Part shown: one piece after another, positions 18,926 through 28,181 of the stretch
How the letters are laid out: each line of letters opens with the position of its first letter
Numbering within the stretch: position 1 is the stretch's first letter
Assembly: GCF_001536285.1 (NCBI RefSeq)
Contig: NZ_FAOZ01000014.1
Span: 1 to 64,000, forward strand
Direction: 5' to 3'
Length of the DNA stretch: 64,000 nt
Source: Parafrankia irregularis
Lineage (GTDB): Bacteria > Actinomycetota > Actinomycetes > Frankiales > Frankiaceae
The notes under the pieces: model-generated
Told to the model about the DNA's origin: nothing
Database searches by the model: none
What the model saw: the letters and a program-made list of their open reading frames with translations, nothing else
Position numbers and translations under genes: made by a program

Positions 18926-20116
18926 ATGGCCGTGGATGATCTGGCGGGGTCACGCCCGGTGCGGGACGAGGACGCGCTCGACATACCCGCAGTGGACGAC
19001 TGGTTGCGCCAGTACCTTCGGAAACAGACCGATCCAGTGACTTCGGGCGCCGCGACGCCGGCCGTCGTTGCAGAGGGCCTCGGCACACGGGCGGGCGATG
19101 CGGTCGCGAGCGAGGTCCAGACTGTTCCGCCTGCTGGCCGTCCCGAGGTCCGGCAGTTCTCGGGCGGCGCCTCCAACCTCACCTATCTGCTTCGCTACCA
19201 GGATCGGGATCTTGTTCTGCGTCGTCCGCCGCAGGGGCGGAAGGCGACCGGCGCGCACGACATGGCACGTGAGTTCCGGGTGCAGACCCGGCTGCGGCCG
19301 GCGTTCCGGTACGTGCCCCGTATGGTCGCCTTCTGTGATGACCCGACGGTGATCGGCTCGGACTTCTACGTCATGGAGAAGGTGCCCGGCGTCATCCCCC
19401 GATCGGAGTTCCCGCGCTCGCTCACGCTGGATCCTGTCCGGACCCGCCGGCTCGCCTTCAAGGTTGTGGATCTGCTGGTCGAGCTGCACGACATCGACCC
19501 GGCCGCCCACGGGCTCTCGGACCTCGGGCGTGGCGTCGGCTACGTGGACAGGCAGATCCGCGGATGGACGCGTCGCTACCGGGATGCGCGTACGCCGAAC
19601 GTCCCGTCCTACGAGGCGATCATGAGCTGGCTCGCCGAGTACGCGCCGGAGGACGTCGCCTCCTGTCTGATTCACAACGACTTCCGGCTGGACAACGTGG
19701 TCTTCGATGTGTCCCATCCGACCGCAGACGGCCTACCGCGGATCAGCGGAGTGCTGGACTGGGAGATGGCGACGATCGGCGATCCACTGATGGATCTCGG
19801 GGGCGCGCTCGCCTACTGGGTCCAGGCGGACGACGACGAGATCTACCGCCTCACCCGGCGCCAGCCCAGCCACAGCCCCGGGATGCCCACCCGGGCCGAG
19901 ATAGTCGAGTACTACGGGGCGCGCCGCGGCGTCGACATCGGCCGGTGGCCCTTCTACCAGGTGTTCGGGCTGTTCCGGCTGGCGGTGATCGCGCAACAGA
20001 TCTACTTCCGCTACCACCACGGACAGACCACGAACCCGGCGTTCCGTGACTACTGGAAGATGGTCTGCCACCTGGAGACCCGCTGCCTCCAGGTGATGGC
20101 GGCAGCCGGACTCTGA
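18926..20116 (+). CDS. APH/ACAD10-type phosphotransferase (second copy)
   Basis: This 396-residue protein has the aminoglycoside-phosphotransferase fold. The motifs are the nucleotide-binding FSGGASNLTYLLRY, the catalytic LIHNDFRLDNVVFD and the metal-binding DWEMATIGDPLMDLG. It is the same family as the protein at 2019-3041 but has an N-terminal extension of about 70 residues. No acyl-CoA dehydrogenase is adjacent here. ATG 18926 is used. Its substrate is unknown; the DWEMATIGDP form groups it with acyl-CoA-linked kinases rather than resistance enzymes. Confidence 0.87.
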   Translation: MAVDDLAGSRPVRDEDALDIPAVDDWLRQYLRKQTDPVTSGAATPAVVAEGLGTRAGDAVASEVQTVPPAGRPEVRQFSGGASNLTYLLRYQDRDLVLRRPPQGRKATGAHDMAREFRVQTRLRPAFRYVPRMVAFCDDPTVIGSDFYVMEKVPGVIPRSEFPRSLTLDPVRTRRLAFKVVDLLVELHDIDPAAHGLSDLGRGVGYVDRQIRGWTRRYRDARTPNVPSYEAIMSWLAEYAPEDVASCLIHNDFRLDNVVFDVSHPTADGLPRISGVLDWEMATIGDPLMDLGGALAYWVQADDDEIYRLTRRQPSHSPGMPTRAEIVEYYGARRGVDIGRWPFYQVFGLFRLAVIAQQIYFRYHHGQTTNPAFRDYWKMVCHLETRCLQVMAAAGL

Positions 20117-20222
20117 TCAGCATCGGCGGCTCCGGGCCGGCCCGGGACGGGGGCGGGCGATCCGGAACTCGTTGTTGTCTCTTGCTGAACGCCCCGTCAC
20201 GGTGGGCTGATGACCATCTAGC

Positions 20223-21959
20223 GTGACGAACGTGGCTGCTGTCGGTGAGGGAGAATCTGCGTCGCGCCGCGGCCTCGCCGCTGCCCTGCGTCGCGCGGCA
20301 GCGGAGAGCCTCCTGCTGCTCGTGCCGGTGATCGCTCTCGACAACGACAGCACCTGGCGGTCGCCCTGGCAGCGGCGGTGCCACGCCCGCATCGGTGCCT
20401 GGTGGCTGGCACTGGTCATCGGTGCCCGCCGGGCCCGGGAGCGGGCCGACGCGCTGGATTCCCGCCCGGAGCCCTTTCCTGCTGGCATGGGGGAGCAGGC
20501 TTCCGGTGTGGCCGGTGCCGGTGTCGCCGCGGCTGGTGTGGCTGCAGCCGCCGGCCTGGGTGGCGGCCCGGGGGCGGCTGTCGCCGTTGATGACGCCGTC
20601 TGTTTCGAACCGGAGCGGCTCGCGGAGCTGGCTCGCCGATTACGGGTCGCCGAGCGTCAGGCGGCCCGTCTCGCCGGCGACGTGGGCCCGCTGGGTCGGG
20701 CCGCCGGAGCCTGCCAGGGCCTCGACCTGGTGCGTGCCGAGGCTGGGGTCATGGCTGCGGCGATCGACCGCCGACTCGCCGCCTCCGCTGCTGCGGAGGC
20801 CTCGTCGCCTGGCTGGGGTGGGGCTGGGAGCATCCTGGTCCGGCCGCATGCGCCGCCGGCCCGTCCGCGTGCCGAGAAAGCGAGTTCCGCCGTCGCCGAG
20901 CTGGTCACGGCCATCGGCACCAACCCGTTGGAACTGGGTGTTCGTGAGCTGCGGGCCATCGCCGAGCAGCTGGCACGGCTGGAGGCGGGCGTCGCGTCGC
21001 AGGTGATCAGCGGGTTGCGGGGGCGTCCGCTCCAGGTGCTGGCCACCGCAGTGGCCCTGGCGCCCGCCCGGCTCGATCTCGGCACGCTGAACCTCCTACC
21101 GGCAGTTGTCTCGATCGCTGACGTGATCCTTCGGGTCGCGCCGTCGTCGATGCTCGGCGAGATCGTGCAGCTGTTCCCGTGGCTCGACCCGCCCCCGGGT
21201 GCTGGCTACGGGCCTTGGCACCGGGCGGGGAGCTCGGCCCGCAGCGCCGCCGCCGGGCTCGTCCTCCACGACCACACCGGCGAGCCGGTCTGGGTCCGGG
21301 GCGCGACCCCGTCGGACGTCCGGCAGGGCCGAGTGGGTGACTGCTACCTGCTCGCCGCTCTCATCGGCATCGTTCGCGCGGATCCAGGGCTCCTGCGCCG
21401 CAATCTTCGCGAGAACCCGAACGGCACGGTCACCGTCACCTTTCCGGGCGGGGCGGGCTCAACCCCGGGCCCAATCGCGGTGACGATCACCAGGAGCCTG
21501 CCGGAGGAGGCGGAGACTCAGCGGGAGATCGGCGCGGGTGCGGAGAACGCCGACGGTGATCCGGAGCTGTGGGTCGCCCTGTACGAAAAGGCCTACGCGC
21601 GGCTGGCCGGAAGCTACGCGGGCACCGACGGCGGTGATCCGGCGGTCGCGATGCGACAGCTGACCGGAGTGGAGGCGGATCGGGTCGATCCGGACCAGAT
21701 CTCGGTCGAGGGCATATCCGCGAGGCTTGCGGCAGGTGACGTGGTTACCTTGTCGACCCGCGCTCGTGCGACCGGCTCGTCGGGTCTTGTCCCTGGGCAC
21801 GCCTACGCGATCCTCGCCTCGGACCCTCCCACGGGGCGGGTCCTCGTCCGGAGTCCGTGGGATCAGACCGCCTCCGACGACCGGCCGGTCTGGCGCCAGT
21901 GGGCGAGCCTGCGCCCGGACGTCCGAACAGTCCAGCTCGGCGCGACCGGCCGCGGGTAG
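20223..21959 (+). CDS. Calpain-like (peptidase C2) cysteine-protease homologue
   Basis: This 578-residue protein has a C-terminal calpain-type catalytic domain from about residue 345. QGRVGDCYLLAAL places the nucleophile at Cys374. GHAYAI places His526. The position of the usual catalytic Asn (NPWG in calpains) reads RSPWDQ, so the Asn appears to be Ser. The N-terminal 340 residues are Ala-rich and helical, without a signal peptide. The GTG 20223 start has no strong ribosome site; no better in-frame start is obvious. Its stop is 13 bp from the stop of the convergent universal stress gene. It may be a weak or inactive protease, or use another residue. Confidence 0.78.
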   Translation: MTNVAAVGEGESASRRGLAAALRRAAAESLLLLVPVIALDNDSTWRSPWQRRCHARIGAWWLALVIGARRARERADALDSRPEPFPAGMGEQASGVAGAGVAAAGVAAAAGLGGGPGAAVAVDDAVCFEPERLAELARRLRVAERQAARLAGDVGPLGRAAGACQGLDLVRAEAGVMAAAIDRRLAASAAAEASSPGWGGAGSILVRPHAPPARPRAEKASSAVAELVTAIGTNPLELGVRELRAIAEQLARLEAGVASQVISGLRGRPLQVLATAVALAPARLDLGTLNLLPAVVSIADVILRVAPSSMLGEIVQLFPWLDPPPGAGYGPWHRAGSSARSAAAGLVLHDHTGEPVWVRGATPSDVRQGRVGDCYLLAALIGIVRADPGLLRRNLRENPNGTVTVTFPGGAGSTPGPIAVTITRSLPEEAETQREIGAGAENADGDPELWVALYEKAYARLAGSYAGTDGGDPAVAMRQLTGVEADRVDPDQISVEGISARLAAGDVVTLSTRARATGSSGLVPGHAYAILASDPPTGRVLVRSPWDQTASDDRPVWRQWASLRPDVRTVQLGATGRG

Positions 21960-21972
21960 GCCGGCGGGTAGG

Positions 21973-23046
21973 TCAGACGTCCCGGACGATGGCGACCGGC
22001 GCGGCCGAGTGCAGCATCGTCTGATGGCTGACCGAGCCCAGGAGGAGCTCGGCGAACCCGCCCTTGCCACGTGCCCCGACGACCAGCAGATCGGCGTCCC
22101 GGCTCGCATCAAGCAGGGCTCGAGTCGCGGAGGCTGCCACCAGCAGCTTGTGAACGTCGATCTCCCGTACCTTCCGCGTGTCCGTGGTCTCGCTGGTACC
22201 GAGGGCTGCCTCGATCGATTCGTCCAGTACATGCCGAGCCTGATCCTCGAGCGCCGGCAGGATCTCGGCCGAGCTCTCGGCGAACGGAAGCGGGATCGCC
22301 GCGAGCCAGGCGTGCACGACATGCAGCGGTGCGCCGCGCAGCGCTGCCTCGCTCGCCGCCCAACGCAGCGCCGCGAGTGAGTTCGGCGAGCCGTCGACCC
22401 CGACGACCACCGGGTGCACGGCGTCCGCCTCGGTCTCGGGTGCTGAGCCGGTTGGCGCTTGGCCGGCTGATCCGGTGGGCTCGCTGTCGGAGGAGTCTAC
22501 GCGGCCCGCTTCGGCGTCATCCGACGGCCGGCGTGTGCGGGCGACGACGACAGGCACCGGTGAGTGCACGGCGACGGAGGCGCTCACCGACCCGATCCGG
22601 AGGCGATGAAGCAGTCCACGGCCTCGCGTACCGACGACGATCATCGCGGCGTCCCGGCCGGAGGTGAGCAGCGCCTCGGTGCCCGAAGCGTCGACGACCT
22701 CCTCGACGATGTCGAGTCCCGTCGGAATCGGCACGGCGTCGAGTTCCTCATGCAGGATCTGGCTGGCGGCCCAGGCCAGCGCCTCCTCGTCATGCGGACC
22801 GGCGACTGCCTCGGCAGAGCGGCGAACCGTGGGTGGCTGCTCCCCGGCGCATGACCCGAGAACCGCACGGATCCGCGCGCCCCGCCGGACGGCCTCGTCG
22901 ATCGCCCACCGCAGCGCGGACTCGGATCCCGGTGAACCGTCGATCCCGACGACGATGTCGGTCTTGGCGGTACCGCTGGAAGCGCTGCTGCCACGGGTGG
23001 AGGCGACGCCGCCGACGCCACGGCTGCTTCGGATGTCGTCGGTCAT
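21973..23046 (-). CDS. Tandem universal stress protein
   Basis: This 357-residue cytosolic protein has two UspA domains. The first (about residues 28-170) starts with IVVGIDGSPGSESALRWA and ends with the ATP-binding GTRGRGLLHRL...GSVS motif. The second (about 215-355) starts with VVVGVDGSPNSLAALRWA and ends with GARGKGGFAELLLGSVS. Both keep the G-x2-G-x9-G-S/T nucleotide pattern, so ATP binding is expected. Tandem Usp proteins of this size are typical of actinobacterial hypoxia or dormancy responses. ATG 23046 follows GGGAGGGAG. A 60-residue linker between domains is acidic and disordered. Confidence 0.93.
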   Translation of the reverse strand: MTDDIRSSRGVGGVASTRGSSASSGTAKTDIVVGIDGSPGSESALRWAIDEAVRRGARIRAVLGSCAGEQPPTVRRSAEAVAGPHDEEALAWAASQILHEELDAVPIPTGLDIVEEVVDASGTEALLTSGRDAAMIVVGTRGRGLLHRLRIGSVSASVAVHSPVPVVVARTRRPSDDAEAGRVDSSDSEPTGSAGQAPTGSAPETEADAVHPVVVGVDGSPNSLAALRWAASEAALRGAPLHVVHAWLAAIPLPFAESSAEILPALEDQARHVLDESIEAALGTSETTDTRKVREIDVHKLLVAASATRALLDASRDADLLVVGARGKGGFAELLLGSVSHQTMLHSAAPVAIVRDV

Positions 23047-24048
23047 GGAGCTCCCTCCCGCGATGGCATGACGGGGGCCGGCACACAGGGCTGACCCCGA
23101 GCCGGCACGGTCCCTGTGGCGGACCTACCCGGCCTGCCTGAGTGGAACCTACGGGCGATGCTGAGCTCTGGCCGCTCTGGCCGGTGGCTGTGGCCAGCGA
23201 CGTCTCAGCCTGGGCGCAGCCACCGGGCCGAGTGTCAATCGGTTGTCGCTTTTGTGGTGAGTGGCGCCACGGGTGTATGTCGATGATTGCGTATTTAGAT
23301 CTTCATCGTTGTGTTGCGTGTGTACTCTCGAGTGGCGATTTTCGGAGAAAATCGCCTCGGATCAGGCGTACCGCCGCCGGGCGTGTGCGGCCGTGCGCGC
23401 TCCGCTTTGTGATCTCTCTGTGTCCGCGCGCACTGCGCGTTCCGCACCGGTGTGCTGCGCGGGAGTCATCCGGGGTGCAGCTTTCCGGGCCATCCGCGTC
23501 CATTGGGATGCCGGCGGCTGTGTGCTCATTGTGTACTTCCAGTTGCCTTCTCAGGCTGCCGGCCCGGCTAATGGGCGCGCTGGGATCGTGGCTGGCCGTG
23601 AGTGTGATGAACAGACTGTGTTCCCCGTGTGGGCGGGGGGTGACTGCGGCCGGCGTGTCCCGTGGTGCGGCGGAGTAGCGTGCGGGTCCGGCCGAGGGCC
23701 CGCGTATCGTTGTCTCTTCCCTCGGGGCTGACTGAGAAGCCCCGGCTGGTTACGGATGACAATGCTGCATTCGACGAGACCCGCTCTCGGGTGATGGTGT
23801 TGCGTGCCCGGAGTCATACGCACGCGACAGTCAATTGCTCGAAAATTCGATCGGACAACGGTGAGACCTCAGAACAACGCGATCTAGCCGCCATGGAGGC
23901 CCTCCGCGACTGATAGCAAAGACCATCGAACGCGCCGACCGGCAGTCGTCGCTGCGTGACCACCCGGTCGCGGGCACGGGAGTTGACGGGGCTCAGTGCC
24001 CCGCGCACCAGGCGACCACAGGCCACCAGGAAGGAGGAAGGAGGAACC
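23047..24048. other. One-kilobase gap with atypical composition
   Basis: This is the longest stretch without a convincing gene. Frames here (for example 23142-23678) give Cys/Arg-rich products with no domain or ribosome site. The section 23230-23360 is clearly less GC-rich than the rest of the window and contains a hairpin. It should contain the promoters of the divergent stress-protein and winged-helix genes; it might also hold a non-coding RNA. Confidence 0.4.
23334..23356. repeat. AT-containing hairpin in the long gap
   Basis: A perfect 10-bp inverted repeat, GGCGATTTTC-GGA-GAAAATCGCC, lies about 290 bp upstream of the universal stress gene. It is possibly a terminator for a short transcript or a protein-binding site. 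Confidence 0.5.
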
Positions 24049-26232
24049 GTGGAATCCGACGCCACGACCCAGTTGCTCATTCCCGGCGCGCTAGTGATGG
24101 TCTGCACTCCCGACCGAGGAGTACCCGTCGCGGATGTGAAGGCCTGGCACGACGCTGTCATCCAGGCCAACTCGGGCGTGACACCGGCGATGCGGCTCGT
24201 CGCCACCTTGGTCGCCAACCTCGCCAGCCCGGCGGGTCCACCCGCGCCCAGCGGGTCCTACATCGCCTCGCCGGGCCTGCCGGACCTCTGCGGGATGACC
24301 AACTTCAGCCGCACCCACTCCCAGCGCCAGTTGTCGGCCCTGCGTGCCAAGGGCTGGCTGGTGACGATCATCCGTCCTGCGGCGGGCCGGCCGGCACGGT
24401 ACCTGCTGAGCGTGCCCAGCACGGTCGCGCAGGCAGGGGAGATCGCCCTCGCCGGTCCGGCTGTCGGATCCGGTTCGGGTGCCGACCTCGGCGCGGCTGG
24501 CGAGCCCGGTCCGGCCGAGGGCGTCGCGGATCCCGGCCGGGCGGAGTCGGCCATGTCGTCGGGCCAGGCTGCGGCGTCGCCTCGGGCTTCGATCCAGGCT
24601 GCGCCGCCCCTGGAGGATGACTTCCCCACGGGCACGGCGGCCGAGCGGCCGGCGCTGCTACGGCGTCGCAAGCGTGCGACGTACAGTTCGGCTGGCCGTG
24701 GGGTCGTCCGGGTCCGTCGCAAGCCGCGAAACCTCGAGCCGGCGGCTGTGACGGACCCGCGTGCGGCGGCCATACAGTCGCCCGCCGCCGTGGGGCGCGG
24801 TGCTGCCGCTCCCACCGGTTCGGCGGCGGGGCCCGAGACCAACTACGACGAGCGCGCCGCCGCTGTCGGCGAGACCGCCTACGTGCCCTTCGGCTCGGCG
24901 GGCTCCACTGTGGTCCCGGCGCCGGGGAGCCAGCCCGGGCCCGCTGCGGCCGGGCACCTGCACGCGGTCTCCGGCTCGGCCGGCCTGGCCGGGTATGCGG
25001 CGTCGACCGGTGGTTCGCCAGTCGTGGGGGACACAACGCCGGCGGTCACGGCCGGCGGTTCGTCGGCCGGCGCGGTGACGTTCGGCGCGGGAGCAGACAC
25101 CGAGCCACGAACCAATGCTGGTCCGCCCCTCGCCGGTCCGACGTCGCTGTTGGCCGACGTGCCGAGAGCGGCGGAGACCCGGCGAACCGAAGACGGTGAC
25201 AGCGCAGCGCTGGTATCCGGCCCGGTAGCACTCGGGTCGTCGATCGAGTCGGGCGGGCAGCCGCCCGGGTCGGAAGGCCGGCTGGAGCTGGACCCCGAGC
25301 CGACTCCCGAGGAGCCGACTCCCGAGGAGCCGACTCCCGCGCCCGAGCCGAAGGCCGAGGCCGAGCGTGAGCCGGAGCCCGAACCGGATCCCGCCATGGA
25401 GGAGATCCGTACGGCCACCCGCCAGGTGATCGACATCCTCGCGAACATGCTGCGCTGCCCGGCAGAGGACTTCGCCGAGCTGCACAAGAAAGTGTTCGAC
25501 GTGCTCTGCGAGAGCAACTGGGCGCCGGTCGAGTTGGCCACCCACCTGGTGAACTTCGTCGCCAACGGTGTCTGGGTGAACGACGGCGGGGTTGTGGACA
25601 ACATTCGGTGGCGCATGGACCGCCTGCCGCTGGGCGTGACCGAATGCAGTTGCAAGTCGTGCCTCGGCTGGCGAGCCATGCCGGACCGGCCATCGAAGTC
25701 GAAGTCGGCGGCTCGGCCCGCGTCACGTTCCGCAGGTGCGTCCGCGGCGGGCGGAAGCGGAGGAAGTGGTACCGGCTCACCGCCTGGTCCGGTGCGAGCG
25801 GTCACGACCTCGGCGACCACCAGGCCGGCGGCGGCGTCCGCCGGCAGCCCGACCGGAGGCTCTCCCGGCTCCGCCGCACCGTCTCGTCGACCCTCGGCCC
25901 AAGGTGGCCAGGCGGGCACGCGCCGGACGGGTGCGCGGGGCTCGGGTGCCCCACCCGCGTCGACGGCGGCGAACTCCAGCGCCCCCGCGGATCCGCTTCC
26001 GTTACCGACGCCACAGGCGTTGCCGCCACCGCCAGATCTGGCGGCGATCGTGGCCGCGGCGGAGGCCGGGGCGCAGGAAGCGCTGGAAAAACAGCAGGCA
26101 CAGGAGCAGCGCGAGAAGCAGGAGCAACAGCAGGCGCAGGAGAAGTGGGAGGTAGAGGAGCGGCAGGAACAACCGATGCTCGATCCTGAGTCGGCGATGG
26201 AGCCGCTGGAGGACCCCGCTCAGGAACCCTGA
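24049..26232 (+). CDS. Winged-helix-like protein with long disordered linker and Cys-containing C-terminal domain
   Basis: This 727-residue protein is not assigned to a named family. The N-terminal 130 residues look like a winged helix (PDLCGMTNFSRTHSQRQLSA then LRAKGWLVTIIRPA and RPARYLLSVPS). A disordered Ala/Gly/Pro linker of more than 300 residues follows, with an EEPTPEEPTPEEPTP repeat. A compact conserved-looking domain (about residues 450-545) ends in a CSCKSC motif that may bind metal. The tail is Pro-rich and ends in a Gln/Glu coiled segment. GTG 24049 is chosen for the adjacent GGAGGAAGGAGG. The architecture recalls replication or regulatory DNA-binding proteins of actinobacteria; this is inference. 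Confidence 0.6.
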   Translation: MESDATTQLLIPGALVMVCTPDRGVPVADVKAWHDAVIQANSGVTPAMRLVATLVANLASPAGPPAPSGSYIASPGLPDLCGMTNFSRTHSQRQLSALRAKGWLVTIIRPAAGRPARYLLSVPSTVAQAGEIALAGPAVGSGSGADLGAAGEPGPAEGVADPGRAESAMSSGQAAASPRASIQAAPPLEDDFPTGTAAERPALLRRRKRATYSSAGRGVVRVRRKPRNLEPAAVTDPRAAAIQSPAAVGRGAAAPTGSAAGPETNYDERAAAVGETAYVPFGSAGSTVVPAPGSQPGPAAAGHLHAVSGSAGLAGYAASTGGSPVVGDTTPAVTAGGSSAGAVTFGAGADTEPRTNAGPPLAGPTSLLADVPRAAETRRTEDGDSAALVSGPVALGSSIESGGQPPGSEGRLELDPEPTPEEPTPEEPTPAPEPKAEAEREPEPEPDPAMEEIRTATRQVIDILANMLRCPAEDFAELHKKVFDVLCESNWAPVELATHLVNFVANGVWVNDGGVVDNIRWRMDRLPLGVTECSCKSCLGWRAMPDRPSKSKSAARPASRSAGASAAGGSGGSGTGSPPGPVRAVTTSATTRPAAASAGSPTGGSPGSAAPSRRPSAQGGQAGTRRTGARGSGAPPASTAANSSAPADPLPLPTPQALPPPPDLAAIVAAAEAGAQEALEKQQAQEQREKQEQQQAQEKWEVEERQEQPMLDPESAMEPLEDPAQEP

Positions 26233-26350
26233 GCGGATGGCTGTCGAGGCCGGCGGTCCCCGTGACGTCGCGCAGCTGAGGGCGCCGCGGCGCTGAGGGC
26301 GGCGCGGGCATCCTCGGCGGGTTCCCAGCGACGTTCAGCACTCCGGCGGC

Positions 26351-28114
26351 ATGATGGGGCACATGGGCGGTGACGGGACCGAACGTGCAGGGGCGGCCGT
26401 CGAGGGGCCGGGCGGCGTCGCGGGATCGGCTGACTGCGATGTCCTGGTGATCGGAAGCGGCTTCGGGGGCAGCGTCGCCGCGCTTCGGCTCGCGGAAAAG
26501 GGCTACCAGGTCACCGTGGTCGAGGCCGGTCAGCGGTTCAGCCCCACGACCCTGCCGAAGACGAGTTGGGACCTCCGCAGCTACCTGTGGATGCCCCGGC
26601 TCGGATGCCGCGGCATCCAGAGGATCACACTGCTCGGCAAGGTGCTGGTGCTGTCCGGGGCGGCTGTCGGCGGCGGTTCCGTTGTCTACGCGAACACGCT
26701 CTACCGCCCGCTGGAGGCCTTCTACCGCGATCCACAGTGGGCCGACGTCACTGACTGGCGGTCAGAGCTCGCGCCGTACTACGACCAGGCCGAGCGGATG
26801 CTCGGTGCCACCCGGAACCCGTCGACGACCCTGGCGGACGAGGTGTTCCGGGCGGTCGCGGGTGATCTGGGCGTCGCGGACACCTTCCGTCTGACCGACG
26901 TCGGTGTGTTCTTCGGGCGAGATGGCCGGCGTGAGCCGGGGGTGACAGTCCCCGATCCCTACTTCGGTGGCGCCGGGCCGAGCCGCACAGGCTGCGTCGA
27001 GTGCGGCGAGTGCATGACCGGGTGCCGCCGCGGCGCCAAGAACACCTTGGACCACAACTACCTGTACCTCGCCGAGCGTCTCGGCGCTCGGATCGTGCCC
27101 GACACGACCGTGCGCGCCGTTTGTCCGGACGGCCACGGTGGCTACGAGATCGAGGCCGTGCGCACCGGCGGCGGTCGTCGCCGGGACGACATCCGCCGCT
27201 TCAGAGCTCGGCAGGTGGTGTTCGCCGCCGGCGCCCTGGGCACCCAACGGCTGTTGCTGGCCATGCGGGACGAGGGGCAACTGCCTGCGCTCTCCGCGCG
27301 GTTGGGCTATCTGACCAGGACGAACTCCGAGGCCATCCTGGGCGCGAGCAAGATGCGGCCGGACAGCCGGATTCCCCGCGGTGTCGCGATCACCTCGTCC
27401 TTCTATCCCAACGATCACACCCATGTGGAGCCGGTGCGCTACGGCCGGGGCAGCAACCTCATGGCGCTGCTGTCCACTGCCATGACCGACGGCGGTGGGC
27501 GGACGCCCCGCTGGGTGAAGTTCCTGCTGACCGTGGCTCGCCGCCCCCAGCGGCTTCTGCTCACCCTGCCCTGGCGCTGGTCGGAGCGAACCATGATCGC
27601 TCTTGTCATGCAGTCACGGGACAACTCGTTGACGGTCCGCCGGCGCCGTGGTCCGTTCGGGATCTCATGGCTTACCAGCCGGCCGGGGCACGGCGAGCCG
27701 AGCCCGACCTGGATTCCGGAGGGCAACCGCGCCACCCGGCTGGTCGCCGAGCGGATGGGCGGCCAGCCCGGCACCGCGATCACCGAACTCGCGGACATCC
27801 CCATCACCGCGCACATTCTCGGTGGCGCGGTACTTTCCACCGATCCCTCACGTGGCGTGGTCGATCCATACCACCGAGTGTTCGGCTATCCGGGCCTGCA
27901 CGTGGTGGACGGTGCCGCGGTGCCGGCAAACCTGGGGGTCAACCCGTCCCTGACCATCACGGCCATGGCCGAGCGGGCCATGGCCTGCTGGCCGAACCGG
28001 GGCGAACCCGACCCGCGCCCGGAGCTGGGCGCACCATATCGGCGGATCGCCCCGGTCGCACCGGCCAACCCGGCTGTCCCGGCGGGCGCGCCAGGACGCT
28101 ACGACGTCGGGTGA
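26351..28114 (+). CDS. GMC-type oxidoreductase, cholesterol-oxidase-like
   Basis: This 587-residue flavoprotein has an N-terminal FAD dinucleotide fold (DVLVIGSGFGGSVAALRLAEKG, cut here to DVLVIGSGFGG as the core). The C-terminal GMC segment contains ITAHILGGAVLSTDPSRG and VDGAAVPANLGVNPSLTI. A cysteine motif CVECGECMTGC (about residue 217) followed by RRGAKNTLDHNYL resembles that of mycobacterial ChoD-type enzymes. No signal peptide is seen, so it is probably cytoplasmic. ATG 26351 is the first of three nearby ATGs (26354, 26363) and the exact start is uncertain. The substrate could be a sterol, hopanoid or another hydrophobic alcohol. Confidence 0.85.
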   Translation: MMGHMGGDGTERAGAAVEGPGGVAGSADCDVLVIGSGFGGSVAALRLAEKGYQVTVVEAGQRFSPTTLPKTSWDLRSYLWMPRLGCRGIQRITLLGKVLVLSGAAVGGGSVVYANTLYRPLEAFYRDPQWADVTDWRSELAPYYDQAERMLGATRNPSTTLADEVFRAVAGDLGVADTFRLTDVGVFFGRDGRREPGVTVPDPYFGGAGPSRTGCVECGECMTGCRRGAKNTLDHNYLYLAERLGARIVPDTTVRAVCPDGHGGYEIEAVRTGGGRRRDDIRRFRARQVVFAAGALGTQRLLLAMRDEGQLPALSARLGYLTRTNSEAILGASKMRPDSRIPRGVAITSSFYPNDHTHVEPVRYGRGSNLMALLSTAMTDGGGRTPRWVKFLLTVARRPQRLLLTLPWRWSERTMIALVMQSRDNSLTVRRRRGPFGISWLTSRPGHGEPSPTWIPEGNRATRLVAERMGGQPGTAITELADIPITAHILGGAVLSTDPSRGVVDPYHRVFGYPGLHVVDGAAVPANLGVNPSLTITAMAERAMACWPNRGEPDPRPELGAPYRRIAPVAPANPAVPAGAPGRYDVG

Positions 28115-28118
28115 TCAG

Positions 28119-28181
28119 TGAGCCTTTTCCATCGTCGGCTCAGACCTGCGGCTTCTGTGCCGTGGAGAGGGAAAAGGCTCA
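28119..28181. terminator. Inverted repeat between convergent genes
   Basis: Perfect 12-bp arms TGAGCCTTTTCC (28119-28130) and its complement (28170-28181) enclose 39 nt. The right arm overlaps the stop codon of the minus-strand membrane-protein gene. The long loop makes it a weak terminator candidate. Confidence 0.45.

Noticed and set aside
23142-23678. 178-residue open frame in the long gap
   Set aside because: Cys/Arg-rich product without domain, ribosome site or plausible codon pattern; probably non-coding.
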